A DNA stretch of 64,000 bases from Phlebotomus papatasi (GCF_024763615.1 NC_077224.1:71062712-71126711), one strand, 5' to 3'; counted from the first letter of the stretch, positions 26,174 through 38,899 are shown. The notes: a model not told the origin generated them from the sequence alone. Translations and numbers: made by a program.

Positions 26174-26975
26174 ATTGTGTTTTTGGTATTGGTTTGTTCT
26201 ATTTATAGAAAATATATCACTTATAAATTTATCCAATGGGAGAACATTCGATAAAATCCCCAAAGCGATGGTAAAAGGGATCCATAAACTCAGATATCCC
26301 GAAAGGATGCCAATTTTTGGAGGTTACCTAATATGCAGGAAAGATATATTGTATCAAACTATCAATCACTCGCTTCTTTGGCATTTTCCTAAGACAATGA
26401 AAAATCCCTTTGTTCACGATAAACTTTTCCCATGGTCGAGAGAAAGCGGGAAGTCAGTGGTGGAAAGTTATATAGTGTATTTTCATGTGGGAATAATTAG
26501 AAAAGAAAATTTATTCCATTTATTCCATAGAGCTCTCCCTCTTGCCACATCATTTTCCCCAACCGCAACTATTATTAGGTAGTATATATGGAGTATAAAG
26601 GGAGCTAAAAGTGATTTACATTATAAATTTTACCTTGTATTTTCCACAAATTATGCGTTTTTTTTTACAAACACGAAAATTATTAGCATTAAGTAAGCAA
26701 ATGCTGCTGTACGATTTATGGAAAATAGGGGAAACATGTTAGAAAATGAAAATAAATTCATAATAATGGTTAGTATCCTATATGCAGTTTTTTTTTTTAT
26801 TTTGAGGTATAGGCTGAACACAAATTTTGTGGAAACTGAAAATCCCTTTGATGCAATATAAATCAACTGCATATAACAGAAAGACTTTCAATACCAAATA
26901 CACTCTGACGGATCGACTACCCCCTGAGGTAAAGGGGTCAAGAAACCCATCCGTGGCCTCCATTGAGTAAAAACA

Positions 26976-27618
26976 TAGGGTAACGTGTGGTATTTCTCGA
27001 CAATGTGCTTTTCGGGACATAATATGGATATTTCTGGACACATCAAAAATCCTATAAATATTTGTTTTCTTATTATTTTTAAGTTCTATATGAAATTTTA
27101 AGCTCTTTACGTATCAGATAAACATAAAACTTCTGAAATTTTATTTAATTTAAAGCGTGAAATACGCATGAATTGTGAGTGTCACATTACGTTTTTTACA
27201 AAACCTTCAGTGTTGTCAATTTTGCAGATGTCAATACAAACAGTCCTTAGTTTTTTTTCGATTTAAGTCACTTTACAAGTGAAATTAAAAAAAAATTTTA
27301 TGAAAGAGTGAAATTTACACCTTCTACTTAAAAGTAAGTTGTCAGGCTCAGTGAAATTTATTTGCATAATAGCGACTTTTTTCTGTCCCGAAATACCAAA
27401 TTGTCCCGAAATACACCATTCTTACTTCTTTACATTTTTTGCTATTTTGAATAAAAAATGATGGATTTTTCAACATTTTTCGATAATAATCTTATTCTGG
27501 ATAGAATAAGGAACATAAATATTCGTATCAACAAAGAAAAAAATAATTTGAGAAGTCATTACGCTGTTTGAAATTGCAAAGTGCTAAAAAGTGTCCCGAA
27601 ATACCACACGTTACCCTA
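26976..27618. mobile_element. TA-flanked MITE family I (643 bp)
   Basis: Perfect 21-bp inverted ends starting TAGGGTAACGTGTGGTATTT, bounded by TA. The internal motif GTCCCGAAATACC recurs near 27385-27410 and in the right arm. No transposase ORF. Confidence 0.92.
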
Positions 27619-27686
27619 GTGGTTTTGTCTACTGATATTTTATTACCTATTTATGCTCTAATATGGCAAAGATTATTTCAAGAAAT

Positions 27687-27752
27687 CTCCTAAACTCCGA
27701 CGAACCTATTGTCATGATTCTACATGGCAATGGGTTCGTCGGAGTTTAGGAG
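27687..27752. other. 66-nt near-perfect hairpin
   Basis: A 30-base arm (starts CTCCTAAACTCCGACGAACC) is followed by ATTCTA and then a 30-base arm ending GGTTCGTCGGAGTTTAGGAG. Only two positions differ from perfect complementarity, and both would be G-U pairs if transcribed left to right. It lies in the DNA after dlg exon 2. Confidence 0.85.
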
Positions 27753-27874
27753 GGCCCTCTCGCTATAGTGGCAAACATTGGGGCATATCCAAAATCCTCA
27801 GAAGTGAATGCCCTAAACAGATTTACTGGACTTTCCTAGACTGGAAATGTAGTCTGAACATTATTTTGATTACC

Positions 27875-28373
27875 AAATACGTTAAGACGTCTCTCGGCTT
27901 AAGTCGTAATGCGCTGGACACACCTAAGACTTAAGTCGTGAGACAGCGTAACCTAATTGTAATCAAAATAATGTTTAAACTCCATTTCCATCAGTTTCCT
28001 AATAAGCCGTCTCTCGGCTTAATCCACAAGACCGGCTTCAAACTGGAGGCTTAGCCTAGTTCCCGAAGGCCTCAAAAATCTAAATAATAAGCAATTTCAA
28101 TGATTTTTCAAAATCTAATGGATAATTTGCCCTTAATATCCAATTCTAAACAACAATTTCTTAAAAAACCGTGCTTTGATAAGGAATTAGAGGAGTTAAG
28201 CCAGATGGCTAAGCCTTAGGTCTGAAGCCCGTATAAGGGCCTTGGCAGACCTGAGGATTAGCCGAGAAACGGCTTAGCGTAATTATATTAGAAATAATGG
28301 TTAAACTACATTTCCATCATTTTCCACTAAGTCGTCTTTCGGCTTAAGCCGTAAGTCTGTTTAGGGCATAAGT
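27875..28373. mobile_element. Cluster of family F and G MITE copies
   Basis: Family F-like sequence at about 27875-28030 (ACGTCTCTCGGCTTAAGTCG), family G copy 2 at 28036-28225 with inverted ends GGCTTCAAACTGGAGGCTTA / TAAGCCTTAGGTCTGAAGCC, then family F copy 3 at 28237-28373 (GGCCTTGGCAGACCTGAGGA). The pieces abut, suggesting serial insertion. Confidence 0.7.
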
Positions 28374-30612
28374 CTGTCCAACACATAAAGGGTGATCCTT
28401 AGGTTTCACTCCCTTATAAAATGTTCTTCCTCTGGACTTCAAATAAGCCTTAAGGCGACTCGTCTGATCAAATGCTCTCACGGCTCTCACGGTAGGCGGA
28501 TCCACCCTAAACCGTGGAATCGAAGAGACTTTATCCGCCAGGGACAAGAGTACGTGGCTGGTAAGGGTTTACAGGGCTATTGCAACACCAGAAGCTTTCT
28601 CTTTTCCTTGTCAGGTGACTTACCATGAACTGTGCAATGAAAAGCAAAGATTACCTGGGTCATAGGAATAATTTAAAGTTCCTCACATTATCTATCCTGT
28701 TCATATTGCCTTCCTTGTCGTGCTAACGCATATCTGTAGCCCTCCTAGGTTCCCAGGTTTTACGAACTCGTGCCTTAAGTGCTATCTATCAAAAATACTT
28801 TCGCATCATTTATCGTTTACCGGTTCTCAACCGATATGATCCGATTTATAAATCACTCAAAACATTGTCCAAAATTAGCTTAGGAATTTCCTTAGCAATT
28901 TCATTCTTTTTCGGATATGTTTTGTAAAGCCTAGGCGAACTTTTAGCCTATTGACGCCTATGCCCGGAAAATTTGCCTTTTTGATTTTTTAAGCTTGAAA
29001 ACTTAAACAACCCAACAAAAGATTTCTTCCTCAGTCGAATATAATGATTAAAAATTAACTGAAAATTTAAGAGAAATTAAATTCTCTTGTGCTTGTACTT
29101 ATTCTTGGAGTAAATTATTTTAATTTTACAACCATTATACTATACTTATATACTAATTTAAGGAATATTAAATTTTTAATATTGAATGTTTTGACACCCT
29201 ATATTGAATGTAAAAATTCTCACGATAAAGCAATTCTACGAAATTTACATCTGTTGGATAGCTCAAATTCACAAAACGTAAAACTACTGAGTATGAAACC
29301 CTCTAAAAGAGTAAATAAAATTGATTTATAAGTTGTTTATTCATGTCGTGAAAAAATTAAAATATGTAATTAGGTGGTGTAGCAAAACGCAATGTTTTTC
29401 AACAGCAACAAATAAATTAATGCTGAAAATGCAGAAGAATTTCCCATTTCTCCATGACATTCCTGAAGAGCTTTTTTTTTGTATATAGGCTCACATAAAG
29501 TAAAAAGTTAGGTATTTATGTTAAAGTCATGGAGGTATGGAGGTTAACGGGGAAATATTATTATATTATAGTAGATCCCGCTGTGACGATACATAGCTCA
29601 TTTGTTCAGCATGAATACAACGATTATCCTTTAGGTATATGTTAAATACTTTGCGGTTAGCCTATCTATTGAATCATAAACGTATTTCCTTCTGCTGCAA
29701 CAGTGACAAGGAGAAAATTACATTTGGTATAATGCAATCGGAGGCTCTGTGGTGCATTTCTAGTGCAACCAAGCAAAAGATGAATATTTCCATCAGGATG
29801 GGTATGATGAAAGCCATTGGTGTGTTATGATGTGAATAGTCATGGGATTTTGCATTATAGAGTTAAATTAATCTGCGGAGAAACCAATTTTGTGCTTATT
29901 GTGTAGAAAGGACAAACTTTATATCCCAAACTAAGGTTGAGATCCAGATTTACATTTAGAATATCGAATAAAGGTGCAGAGCATTAATGTAACGCCTTTA
30001 TAGAAGCAGACGAAATGGAAACGGGCAAAGAGAGAGAGAGAGAGAGAGAGAGGCGGTTTTCGAGATTCAGAGCTTATACATAACCTAGACTAGGCAGTCT
30101 AAAGCCAATGATGTTAAAGTTCTTGGAGAAAAGCTCAGATTTGTCAAATCCATCGTAATGAAAGCTCTATAAATTCCAAGGAGGAAATATCTAAGAAATT
30201 TTTTATCCCGTTATTACATGTGATATGTGTTAGTCTTATAATTTTAAGAACGACGCTCCAATGAGGGACATTTTCGATGTCAGATACATTTAGATTTCTG
30301 ATGTCCAGATGACAGCTGTCAAACACTCGAAAAATTGAGAAAATTCTCCTTTATATATGGATTTTCATCTGTCATTTTCAGTCCTAATCATCCAGATAAA
30401 GGACAGTTAGGTGTAAAATCAAAACGATCGATTAATACCACATCGCACAATATTCGGAATTATAATTTCGATGTTGTATTTCGAAAATCACTTTCGCGTA
30501 TGAGGCAAAAGATTATGTTCATAAGTTCGAAGATTTGAGAAAGTTAATCACTTTGAACTAGGGAAAACTGGGGACCCACCGGACACGGAGTAGCACCGAA
30601 CACTGCGATTTT
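28374..30612. other. Repeat-rich intergenic or dlg intron DNA, no gene recognised
   Basis: No supported gene. A (GA)n run lies at 30029-30052. Sequence around 28920-28985 (CCTAGGCGAACTTTTAGCC) resembles the duplicated block at 51720-52750. Open frames of 60-80 codons lack motifs. Confidence 0.4.
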
Positions 30613-31131
30613 TTAACCCTTTAATGACGAGACAGTTTTCGCGGACCGAAAATCAGCAATAAAAATGAAACCAATGAACAAAACCAGTAAAAGGTCTTAT
30701 ATCTGGCCTTCGAAAAGCCAACAGAGTCTGATTTGGTGTATTTTTTGTCTCTATGAACGATAGGGACAAAGATAGCCTGAAAATTTAAGTAATTTTTCTG
30801 ACAATACCAATGAATGATAATTTTCAATCTAATGAAAAATATTATGTTTGAGTATTGTAGTTTCTTTTCCAAAAACGGTTTTGCTTAAAAAAATTGGAAG
30901 TATTAAAAATATTTAAAATTAATTTTCATTATGAAAATTTAAAAATTTGTCTTTTTCTAGCTCAAAGATTTACTATATAGCAAATAGCTGGAGACTTGAA
31001 AAAAATATCCTAGATTCCTTCAACCTTCTATTTTGCAATTGCGTACAAACATAAGGAAAAAAATAACTTTAGTCAGGAAAAATTATTTTCTTTATGGGAC
31101 ACCGGTGTTCCAATCGTCCTTAAAGGGTTAA
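30613..31131. mobile_element. TTAA-flanked MITE family L (519 bp)
   Basis: Begins TTAACCCTTTAATGACGA and ends with the complement TCGTCCTTAAAGGGTTAA. TTAA at both outer ends and CCC-starting termini are the signature of piggyBac-type elements; no transposase is present, so the assignment is by ends only. Confidence 0.78.
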
Positions 31132-31620
31132 TCATCATTAATTCATTTTTTAAAAACAAATTTGGAAAATTGTATGTATAAAAAATTGTCTCCTAAGTCG
31201 CTACACTTAACGGTAAACTCTCTAGATATACACACAACCAAACAGATGGATAACTTAATGGACAAATAAATACGATGACGTTGTTACTTCTCTAAAATAG
31301 TTTGATTCACATATTTATAGCCGAAAAATGGATGCCCGTGGGATGAAAGTTGGAAAATTCGAACGGTCAAAAAACTCAGAATTATTGATCTATCAGGACT
31401 TTGTGGGTAGTTTAAGCTATTAAAAACTAAACTTGTTTTTTTATTATTAAATAAAAGTGCCACGTATACTACGTATATACATATATTGCCGTGTAGATGC
31501 AGGTTATTTAGCCCACCGAAGCCGACCTTGAAACCCTGCTTCTCGTAAACTTTTCTCATTTCTAGCACTTAAGGATGGTTTTCGTCGATAGGGCATGGTA
31601 GATCGGATCGGTGAAGACCA

Positions 31621-32535
31621 TAGGGGAAACGGGCAAAAAGTCACAAAACGGATATTTTATTTTTTTACAAGCTACTTGACAGCTTCAAGAATTTCTAATT
31701 AGCGCAGTTTTATAGGAAATTTACCGCTCTACAACTTTGTGAAAGTAATTTTCCTCTATTTTATAAGGAAATACGTTTATCGAGCCAATTTCTAAAAGGT
31801 AATTTTGTGACCATCTCAAAAATGCTGGGGCAAATAGTACCAGACATTGGATATTATCATATTTTGATTCGCTTCATTACAGGCTTCCGTAAATTTGAAA
31901 AAATACCTAGGGGAGATATTTTCATAGAAAATTTATTCATCTACACCTTTGTAAAACAGTGTTTTCTCTGCGAGAAAAGTGAGAAAACTGGAAAAGCGCT
32001 TTTCAAACTATTTTAGAAAAAAACATTCAAAAGACTGCAAATCGTTTGACCAATGCAAACAAAAAGCGGCGTGACATGATAATGACGTTTCTTTTCGCCG
32101 TGATACATCAGAAATTGCTTCGTTTTTTTTTTTGTTACTTTTTGCTCTACACCTTTTGTTACTTTTTACCCCAAGTGTCCATTTTTAATAAAAGGATTTC
32201 TGGAGAAAAGAACCTTTGTGAAATTCTAAAATAGGTAGTGGATTCGTATTCAAAAAATCCAAATTATTTAGAAAATATTCACCAGTGCATCAATTTTGGA
32301 AAATAACTAGGTAATAATTGTTATCTTCTGCAAGGAAAATATTTCAAAAATAGGGCTAAAAATTTTGATATTTTTATTTTCTAAATTCCTTGTTCGAATT
32401 GTAAGAAACTTACGACATTGAAGAAGGTCTATGGAGGCTATCTATAGAAAAAAATTTGAGCCGCTATCTTTTTTACCTTGGAAGATATTGAATTTGGAAT
32501 TTTTCGATTTGTGACTTTTTGCCCCAGTCTCCCCC
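31621..32535. mobile_element. MITE family J (about 915 bp)
   Basis: Left end TAGGGGAAACGGGCAAAAAG then TCACAAA; right end TTTGTGACTTTTTGCCCCAG then TCTCCCCC, inverted over about 26 bp. Additional TTGTTACTTTTTACCCC motifs lie inside the right half. TA is seen at the left flank only. Non-coding. Confidence 0.78.
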
Positions 32536-33549
32536 AACTGATCATACTTAAGTGCTAGAATTAAAGAAAGCTTACGAATAGCAGAGTAGCAAAGTCACCA
32601 GGCAAATATTTCCCCTTTAACAAATGATATATATTCAGCATAATCTACTAGCAATTTAGGAGGCATTCCTAATGAGTTGAATTGGTGATTGAGTACTTAC
32701 ATCATCAATCGGAAGAAATTAGGAAAGTGTTGATTATGACTTTCATGGCGAATTTATTGATGACTCTACGAAAAATAGGTAAATACATACTTCTTAACTA
32801 ATATTACTTTAGAGTTTACACTGAAATTTGGAATATATAGGGCTAGAAAACATTTCTGTGTCCTGTAGTAATATTTGTGTTTTTTGTGAACAACGTGATG
32901 AAGTGAAACTAAGCTCTTATCTCGTACATTTAATCGTAGATGGAGAGTAAGTAGAAAACAATAGAGGAAAAGAAAAGAATAATATTCAAGGATAATATTT
33001 TCAGGCAAGGAAAAAGTTTTTAGTTCTTTTTTTTAAACCACAAACATGGAAAAGAACTTCTAGGATTTTAGATAAAAAAAAAAGAATAGAAAGTTTTCAT
33101 TACTTACTGTTAAACAAAAATTATAGAGACAGTAAATGCGTGGGAGAAAATACAGAAATAATTCTTAAATTATTACATAACGGACGTCCTATTAAAAAGG
33201 GAGGGTCTAATTAAGCGGTAAGAAAAGCTGAGGCGTGTTTATTTTGTGAAAAAGGCTGAAGTGTTACATTATCTGATGAATAATTTCACATTCACTGCCA
33301 TCAAAATTGCGAAAATCTTGTGTAAATTCCCATCTGATGGTACTCAATTATTTGTAAAGCAGAAACAAGTGAATAATAGAGATGTTTAGGCCCTCCTCCA
33401 TGGAAAGGTTGGCGAAATGTCATTCCTTTATTTACTTTAATAAACATATATATTTTTAATTTTTCGGTCGAAAATTCTATCCAAATGAATCATTACAAAA
33501 GAAATCCAAATTCATCTTCTCGTAGTATTTAAATTCTAAAAAGAACTAT
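32536..33549. other. 3' flank of the receptor cluster
   Basis: No gene recognised. On the minus strand this is downstream of receptor A. TTTATT (AATAAA on the minus strand) near 33547 overlaps the end of the coding region and others follow, any of which could serve polyadenylation. Confidence 0.4.
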
Positions 33550-36500
33550 TTATTTTTGCATTGACTTCAAAAACGTAAAGAAAGAGTATGAAAGTTTAAT
33601 TATCTGCAATTAAAAAATAAATCATCTTTAGTTTTGTGAAATTTTTTGCGATATTAATATTACAGAACCTTCATGAATGCATCCAAGCTTAATTCGACTG
33701 TCATAAAACTGTGCCCTTCTAAAATCATATCCTTCGTGGTCCTGAAAAAATTATCAATTTATTTTTTAACACAATATAATGCCTTACTTGATTTATACAT
33801 AGTCATGAAGATCAATAAGACATTGAGCGTTGGTTTATCAAAATTTTGAAAATTGCAGCTGAATAATTGGTCTGTAAGTGTTCTTGACTGAAAAAGAGTA
33901 AAATCGGTTTTTGCTTTGACTGATTTGATTCTTTAATTGTTTTAAAATAACTCACAGTGTAAATAATTTCATTTCCAGTTAAGCACAGTAAGAATAATTC
34001 AACAAGTAGTGTAACCATGTACAATAATCTAGTAACAAGTTCAATATTACCCTCAGATTGCAGCTGAAAAAATTATACAATTATACATAAAATAAGGAAT
34101 TAAATATCCGGTTTACCGAAAAACTGGGTAACCGTTGTTAAAATGACTATGTCGAACATGATATATTTACGGTCTCATGGTTTAACCCGTCCTAATTTTT
34201 TAGCTAACAAAATTTGTAAGAAGATGCTTTAAATGATATTATATATTAAAATTTAATTCTAATTCTAAAAGTCCAATGCGAGTTTTTTTATTTAGAAATT
34301 TAAGATCGTTTGTTCTGCCAGACTGATTTAATCAGTAAGAGTAGAGAAAATGAATAATTTATAAAATAGTTTAACTTCAATTGGCTATAGGAATTAAATA
34401 CATACCATTATTATTTCATATCCTGTCATGCAGTAAATTATAATAGATACGACAAACTGGAAAAATATTATTTTGCTGTAGATATCTTGAAGTTCTCCGA
34501 CAAATTCCAAAATTTTCTTGTGCAATATTATGCATTTGACTAGTTCTCCGTAGAATACACTTCCTTTTCTAATGCTCAATTCATTGGCATATTTATCAAC
34601 ATTGATTTTTTCTTGATCATCAACCATATTTTTGAAAGTTTCTTGTTTTTCGTGACCTAGCTAAAGTAAAAAATATATTATTATATTATTTATGTTACAA
34701 AAAATATGTGTACCTCTTTCAATCGTATTCCAAGACACTCAATTTGTCCGTTTATTAGAATACACAAACAGTAAATTATTGTATCGCAAGGTATTATATA
34801 CGCACAGCCAATGCATAATCCAAGTATTTCAAATAAATAGGTAAGCATGAAGGTACTAGTAGTATTGACACTCCAAGGATACCTAAAAGATTTTTTCATC
34901 AAATGCAGCTAATATATAAAAAACTATTTATCTTAAGGGATAAAATCTACCAGAACGCCCAAAATTAACGAGTTTTTTGTGATTTTTGTGATCAAAAACT
35001 CAACACGAACATCCTTAAAAAGGGAAACCTTGTTGGGTCAAGACCACCAATAGGGTCCTGCCTGGATACCCGTTTTTCCAAGTTTTTGGTTATTTTGTTC
35101 TCACATTTATTTCTTTATAAAAAAGATAATTGTTATTTATGAATCTCAAAAAAAAACTTCTAGAGAATTTATCAAAGCAGCTAACCTGAAAACGCTAAGT
35201 AATTTAAGTAAAAATTACTCGAGTTTTCATTTAAGCAAAAGAAGACCAACAAAAAATGTCTGGTAGATGTTACCCCTTAACTAAATTACGATTCAACTTC
35301 GAAGAAAGTCGTTTTTGGGTTATGAGATAAATAGTTGTTTAATTCAAATATTAAAAAAAGTGTTCAGATATTTCCAAATCGAAGATGTAGTAGCCAGACC
35401 AGATTTTGTGAATCAAAATTGTCGGAACGCTATGAACAGATAGAAAAGATAGGAAATGATAACATGTTTCTGATACAAATTCTTTTTTGATTAATTTTAC
35501 TGATCGAACCGGAGACCACTTTTCTTAACAAATCTTCGCGTTTCAGATGATTTCTGAATGTCGTCACGCTGTTTGTCCGTCTGTCTGTTCGGCTGTCGCC
35601 AGCTGTAGAGGCCAAACGGTTAGAGATAGAGACTTGGTACCTTCGGGGGACCCCCCCCCATCATTAAACTTGCCCATTATTCCCCCATCCCTCCTATACC
35701 CTCCAAAACCATCCTTTTGGGGATGTCTCTAAAATGCATCGTTCGATTTTTATGAATGGCTATAAAGCAACAGTGTTAGAGGCAAAATGTTCTTTTGGGC
35801 TCTAACAACAGAAGACTTTCGACCCTTGGAGTACCTTAAGATGTATGAATGATGGATATATTGACAAATTTCACAATTATCTGATAGGACCTAGTCATTT
35901 TTCTTAGTTTCAAAGATTCATCGCTATCAAAATTTTAATTTTTCCTTTATTTTTGTTCGTTAAGCAATTTTCCTACGATATTTCAGCAAAAATTAATGTA
36001 AAACTTTATAAAATGGAATTTAATTTATTAATTATAGTTAAAAGTGCAATTATTGAAAGCTACACTGAGAGAAATCCGTAAAAGTTAAAATAACTTTTAA
36101 GAAGTTGAAACACGGGATTTTGACATTTGATCTTCTCCTCCTTTATGCCTTGCCAACGTTTCGGAGCTTGATGGCTCCTTCTTCAGGTCTACAATATATA
36201 CATTTAACATAGAATAATATTTAACAATTTCTAGACAATTTTTTAACAAAGATTTTCTTACATGGAAAAAGAATGGAAAGGATGTCAGGGAAATGGTTCA
36301 CTACTATTTTTTCAAAAAAAAAAAAAAAAAAAAAAAAATTAAAATTAAAAATAACATTCCGGAAATGTTAATTTTACCCTTCAATATTGATCCGAAATCG
36401 GTGTAAATATTACCCTTTTTAGGTGTATTACGGATTAAATTAACCCTTTTTCATGTTAATTTTACCCTTAAAAGGGTGTAAAATTAACATTAAAAAATGT

Positions 36501-37672
36501 TGATATATTTTTACACCTAAAAGTGTTAAAGTTACGAGGAAAAAAAGTTAATCGCACCCCCTTTTTCTTCTCAGTGTATTAACCTAGAATTGGTCAAAAT
36601 TTTCTGGTTATTTCCAGCCTGAAAAACAAAATTATTACAAGCAATCCCGGAGTGCTTGGTTCCGTTTCTGTTACCATTTGCTTGCCGGCCGCGATTCCTT
36701 ACCCCCAAAATTCAAATCACAATAGAATTTTCAAGTATTTTCAATTGCAAGCACCCCGAGTTGCCCTCACTCCGAGGTCGTCTGTAAAGAATCTCAGCTA
36801 CCATAAGCTTGTTTGGGATTATCACGGTTTTTTATGGCTGATTCTATATTTGTAAAAATGTAAAATTACTTTCACTACACCAATACTATTTACTTATGTA
36901 CGAGAATAATCACACTTTTTTTTACATGTAGGGGAAAGTGATCTGCCTTTGAATGCTGCAGCCTTTGAACATTTTTTTCTCTTATTTCCCAAAGTAAAAA
37001 TTCTATTTTTGGTAATAGAAGTTAATAGCAAATAATTAATTCCATTGACTATAGTTTAAAGAATAGGGTTTTTGCTTTGGGAAAAAAGAGAAAATTGAAA
37101 TATACAAAGGTTGCCGCATTCAAAGGCAGCCCACTTTCCTCTACCATGCTTACATTGTGCACAAAGTTGATCGCAATGATTTTAATTTTTCTTTATAAAA
37201 ATGCTCACCATGCTGCCATAAATATTTTGATGTTTTCTCGGGTACCAAGAAAAGGAGCAATTGCATAGAAAAATCCAGTAAAAGGACAACAAATGTAGAG
37301 GCTTCGAGTTAACCATTTTGCTCTCCATTGAGCTTTCTTTAATACAGCTAACTCTTCTGGAGATTGTGGTTGAAAAAGGCTTGAATCTAGTCTTGCAAAC
37401 AATTTTTCAAATCTTGATCGGTTAATTTTTAAATTCAATAATTTTATAAGACAAAATATTCCTGAAGAAAACATATAAAGTCCGGCGGAAATATCACTAA
37501 AATTAGAAGCCTTAACAATAAACATTAATTGAAAGAAGTAAAAGAAAAACACAAAAACTGTCCACATGAAGATCGAATACCAAAAATACCAGGAATTTTT
37601 CCCTGGATCCCAAAATCCGAAGAGGGTCATGGTTTTAATTTGAAGATCAAAACTTGAGGATAATTTCAACAT
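33550..37672 (-). CDS. Odorant receptor A (7tm_6 family), seven exons, complete
   Basis: Exons in transcript order: 37672-37209, 34882-34714, 34660-34406, 34063-33956, 33887-33799, 33741-33669 and 33603-33550. All junctions are GT-AG and in frame, giving 403 residues starting MLKLSSSFDLQIKTM; the codon two before this ATG is GTG and is not the start. Seven hydrophobic segments are visible, for example WTVFVFFFYFFQLMFIV (exon 1), YLFEILGLCIGCAYIIPCD (exon 2), FFQFVVSIIIYCMTGYE (exon 3) and TLLVELFLLCLTGNE (exon 4). The last exon encodes IIKLSYSFFTFLKSM, the SYS-containing seventh helix typical of insect odorant receptors. Such receptors form ligand-gated cation channels with Orco in olfactory neurons (family knowledge). 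Intron 1 is 2.3 kb and holds several transposons. The ligand is unknown. Confidence 0.93.
35547..35735. repeat. Dispersed repeat in receptor A intron 1
   Basis: CTGTCCGTCTGTCTGTTCGG, a run of nine C bases near 35651, and CCCTCCAAAACCATCC. The latter motifs and the GACTTGGT...GACCCCC order resemble the duplicated block at 51720-52750 and the start of family C. Non-coding. Confidence 0.5.
36061..36578 (-). mobile_element. MITE family B, copy 2 (inverted) with a nested poly-A insert
   Basis: Ends TACACTGAGAGAAATCC and CTTCTCAGTGTA, flanked by TA, in reverse orientation to copies 1 and 3. At about 36095-36344 it is interrupted by an insert ending in 25 A residues (36314-36338), bordered by TTAAAATAAC on the left and TAAAAATAAC on the right. 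It lies inside receptor A intron 1. Confidence 0.8.
36095..36344. mobile_element. Short retroposed insert with poly-A tail and hammerhead-like motif
   Basis: On the minus strand it contains CTGAAGA, then GGAGC-CATCAA-GCTCC, then GAAACG (about 36145-36180), the core order of a hammerhead ribozyme as found in Penelope-like elements. A 25-base A tract is at the plus-strand right end. A duplicated target of about 10 bases flanks it. Confidence 0.6.
36929..37143. mobile_element. TA-flanked MITE family K (215 bp)
   Basis: Left end TAGGGGAAAGTGATCTGCCT then TTGAATG, right end CATTCAAAGGCAGCCCACTT then TCCTCTA; inverted over about 27 bp. TA on both flanks. Located just downstream of exon 1 inside receptor A intron 1. 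Confidence 0.87.
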
Positions 37673-37783
37673 TTTCACTTCGAATTTTAGAGTTCAATTG
37701 ACGGTGAACTATCTGAGAGACTATAAGTGTTAAGTTGTTGACGAACTCAATAAGATACTTCTTGTAATAAGCAGAAAACTCGT

Positions 37784-37820
37784 TTATATACGACTAATTG
37801 GAGTCCACATAAAGTGGTGG
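37784..37820 (-). promoter_or_regulatory. Receptor A promoter: TATA box and conserved upstream box
   Basis: On the minus strand TATATAA (37784-37790) follows CACTTTATGTGGACTCCAAT plus TAGTCG (37791-37816). The same arrangement lies about 110-120 bp before the start codon in all four receptors, and in a gene-less block near 42811. Confidence 0.65.
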
Positions 37821-38124
37821 GGTTATAAAAAGGGACGAAAGGTACAAGTTACACGAGTTCCACAATTTGATAGTTCAATATTTTATGTGTAATGTAGAGA
37901 AATATTTTATCTTCGCTGGAATTATTAAGCTGATTTACGAATTAAAAAAAAAAGATCTATGTACATCGATACACTAATCAGTGATTTCTAATTAGAATTT
38001 CTATGTATTTAGCTGTAATATACTGTCGAGGAGAAAACTGAATTTTTTCTGTTTCAAATTTATAAAATATACTTTATTAAATTTATTCAAAAAATACAGG
38101 TTATCACAGAATCAACTAAAAGAG

Positions 38125-38555
38125 TAGGGTATAAGTATGCCAAATTTCTGCATAATTGTATGCAAGCATCAAACTCTTAAGTTTGAAATATAATATTTTT
38201 TATATAAATTGATTTTTTTGTAACTTCTTTTTAAGGAGTGTTGCTTGGAACCTTGTAGACAGATTATCGTCTTTATTTCCCCTAAAAATCATTCTTAATA
38301 CATTTTAAAATGAATAAAAATATAGACGTATGCTTAGGTAATATTTCGGCCACATTGATTCTCATAGTTCCTTGCCCTTCCGAAATTTTTTCAAAGTCTT
38401 TTTCACATCATCTCGTTCGTCAAACCGAAATTTTTTTTACATCCTATAATTTTAAAGTATGCAAAAACTGAAAATTCATGGAGATGTGAGGAACAAGAAG
38501 ATGAATGAGTGGCCGGAATTGCAAGCAGGCCGAAATTTGGTACACTATTACCCTA
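38125..38555. mobile_element. MITE family A, copy 3
   Basis: Ends TAGGGTATAAGTATGCCAAA and GGTACACTATTACCCTA, flanked by TA. It sits between receptors A and B, inside a flanking block that recurs near the other receptor genes. Confidence 0.85.
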
Positions 38556-38899
38556 GTGTTGTTATTCATCAAAACCATAAGATTGCTCATGTACATAGCT
38601 ATTCGATCAATATCCCTGAGTTAATAGAAGGTCTTAAATTTTTTTTAATGATGGCCATTATGAAAATTAGGCCGGAATTCGTCGGAATAAATAAAAACAA
38701 CAGAGTAATAGCTAACAAATAAATAATTTATTGATCTAAGATTAAATTACAAACAGGTGTGTCACAGTTTATTTAATAACGTTTTGACTAAGTCGATATG
38801 TTTTATTTAGTGCACGATTAAAACCTATTTCGAAAACAATAGATTAAATTTACTATTAAATTTTGAAGCAAAAATTCGAAATTTTAAAGGATGTTTTCA

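Noticed and set aside
26175..26582. 135-codon plus-strand open frame
   Set aside because: No domain, signal or homology recognised; flanked by microsatellites in intronic or intergenic DNA.
28344..28628. Overlapping open frames on both strands (67 and 78 codons)
   Set aside because: They shadow each other, start inside a MITE end and contain no recognisable motif.
37672..37678. Receptor starts two codons earlier (M-K-M-L-K-L)
   Set aside because: The earlier codon is GTG in A, B and C. The ATG of MLKLSSSFD is common to all four and is the eukaryotic start.
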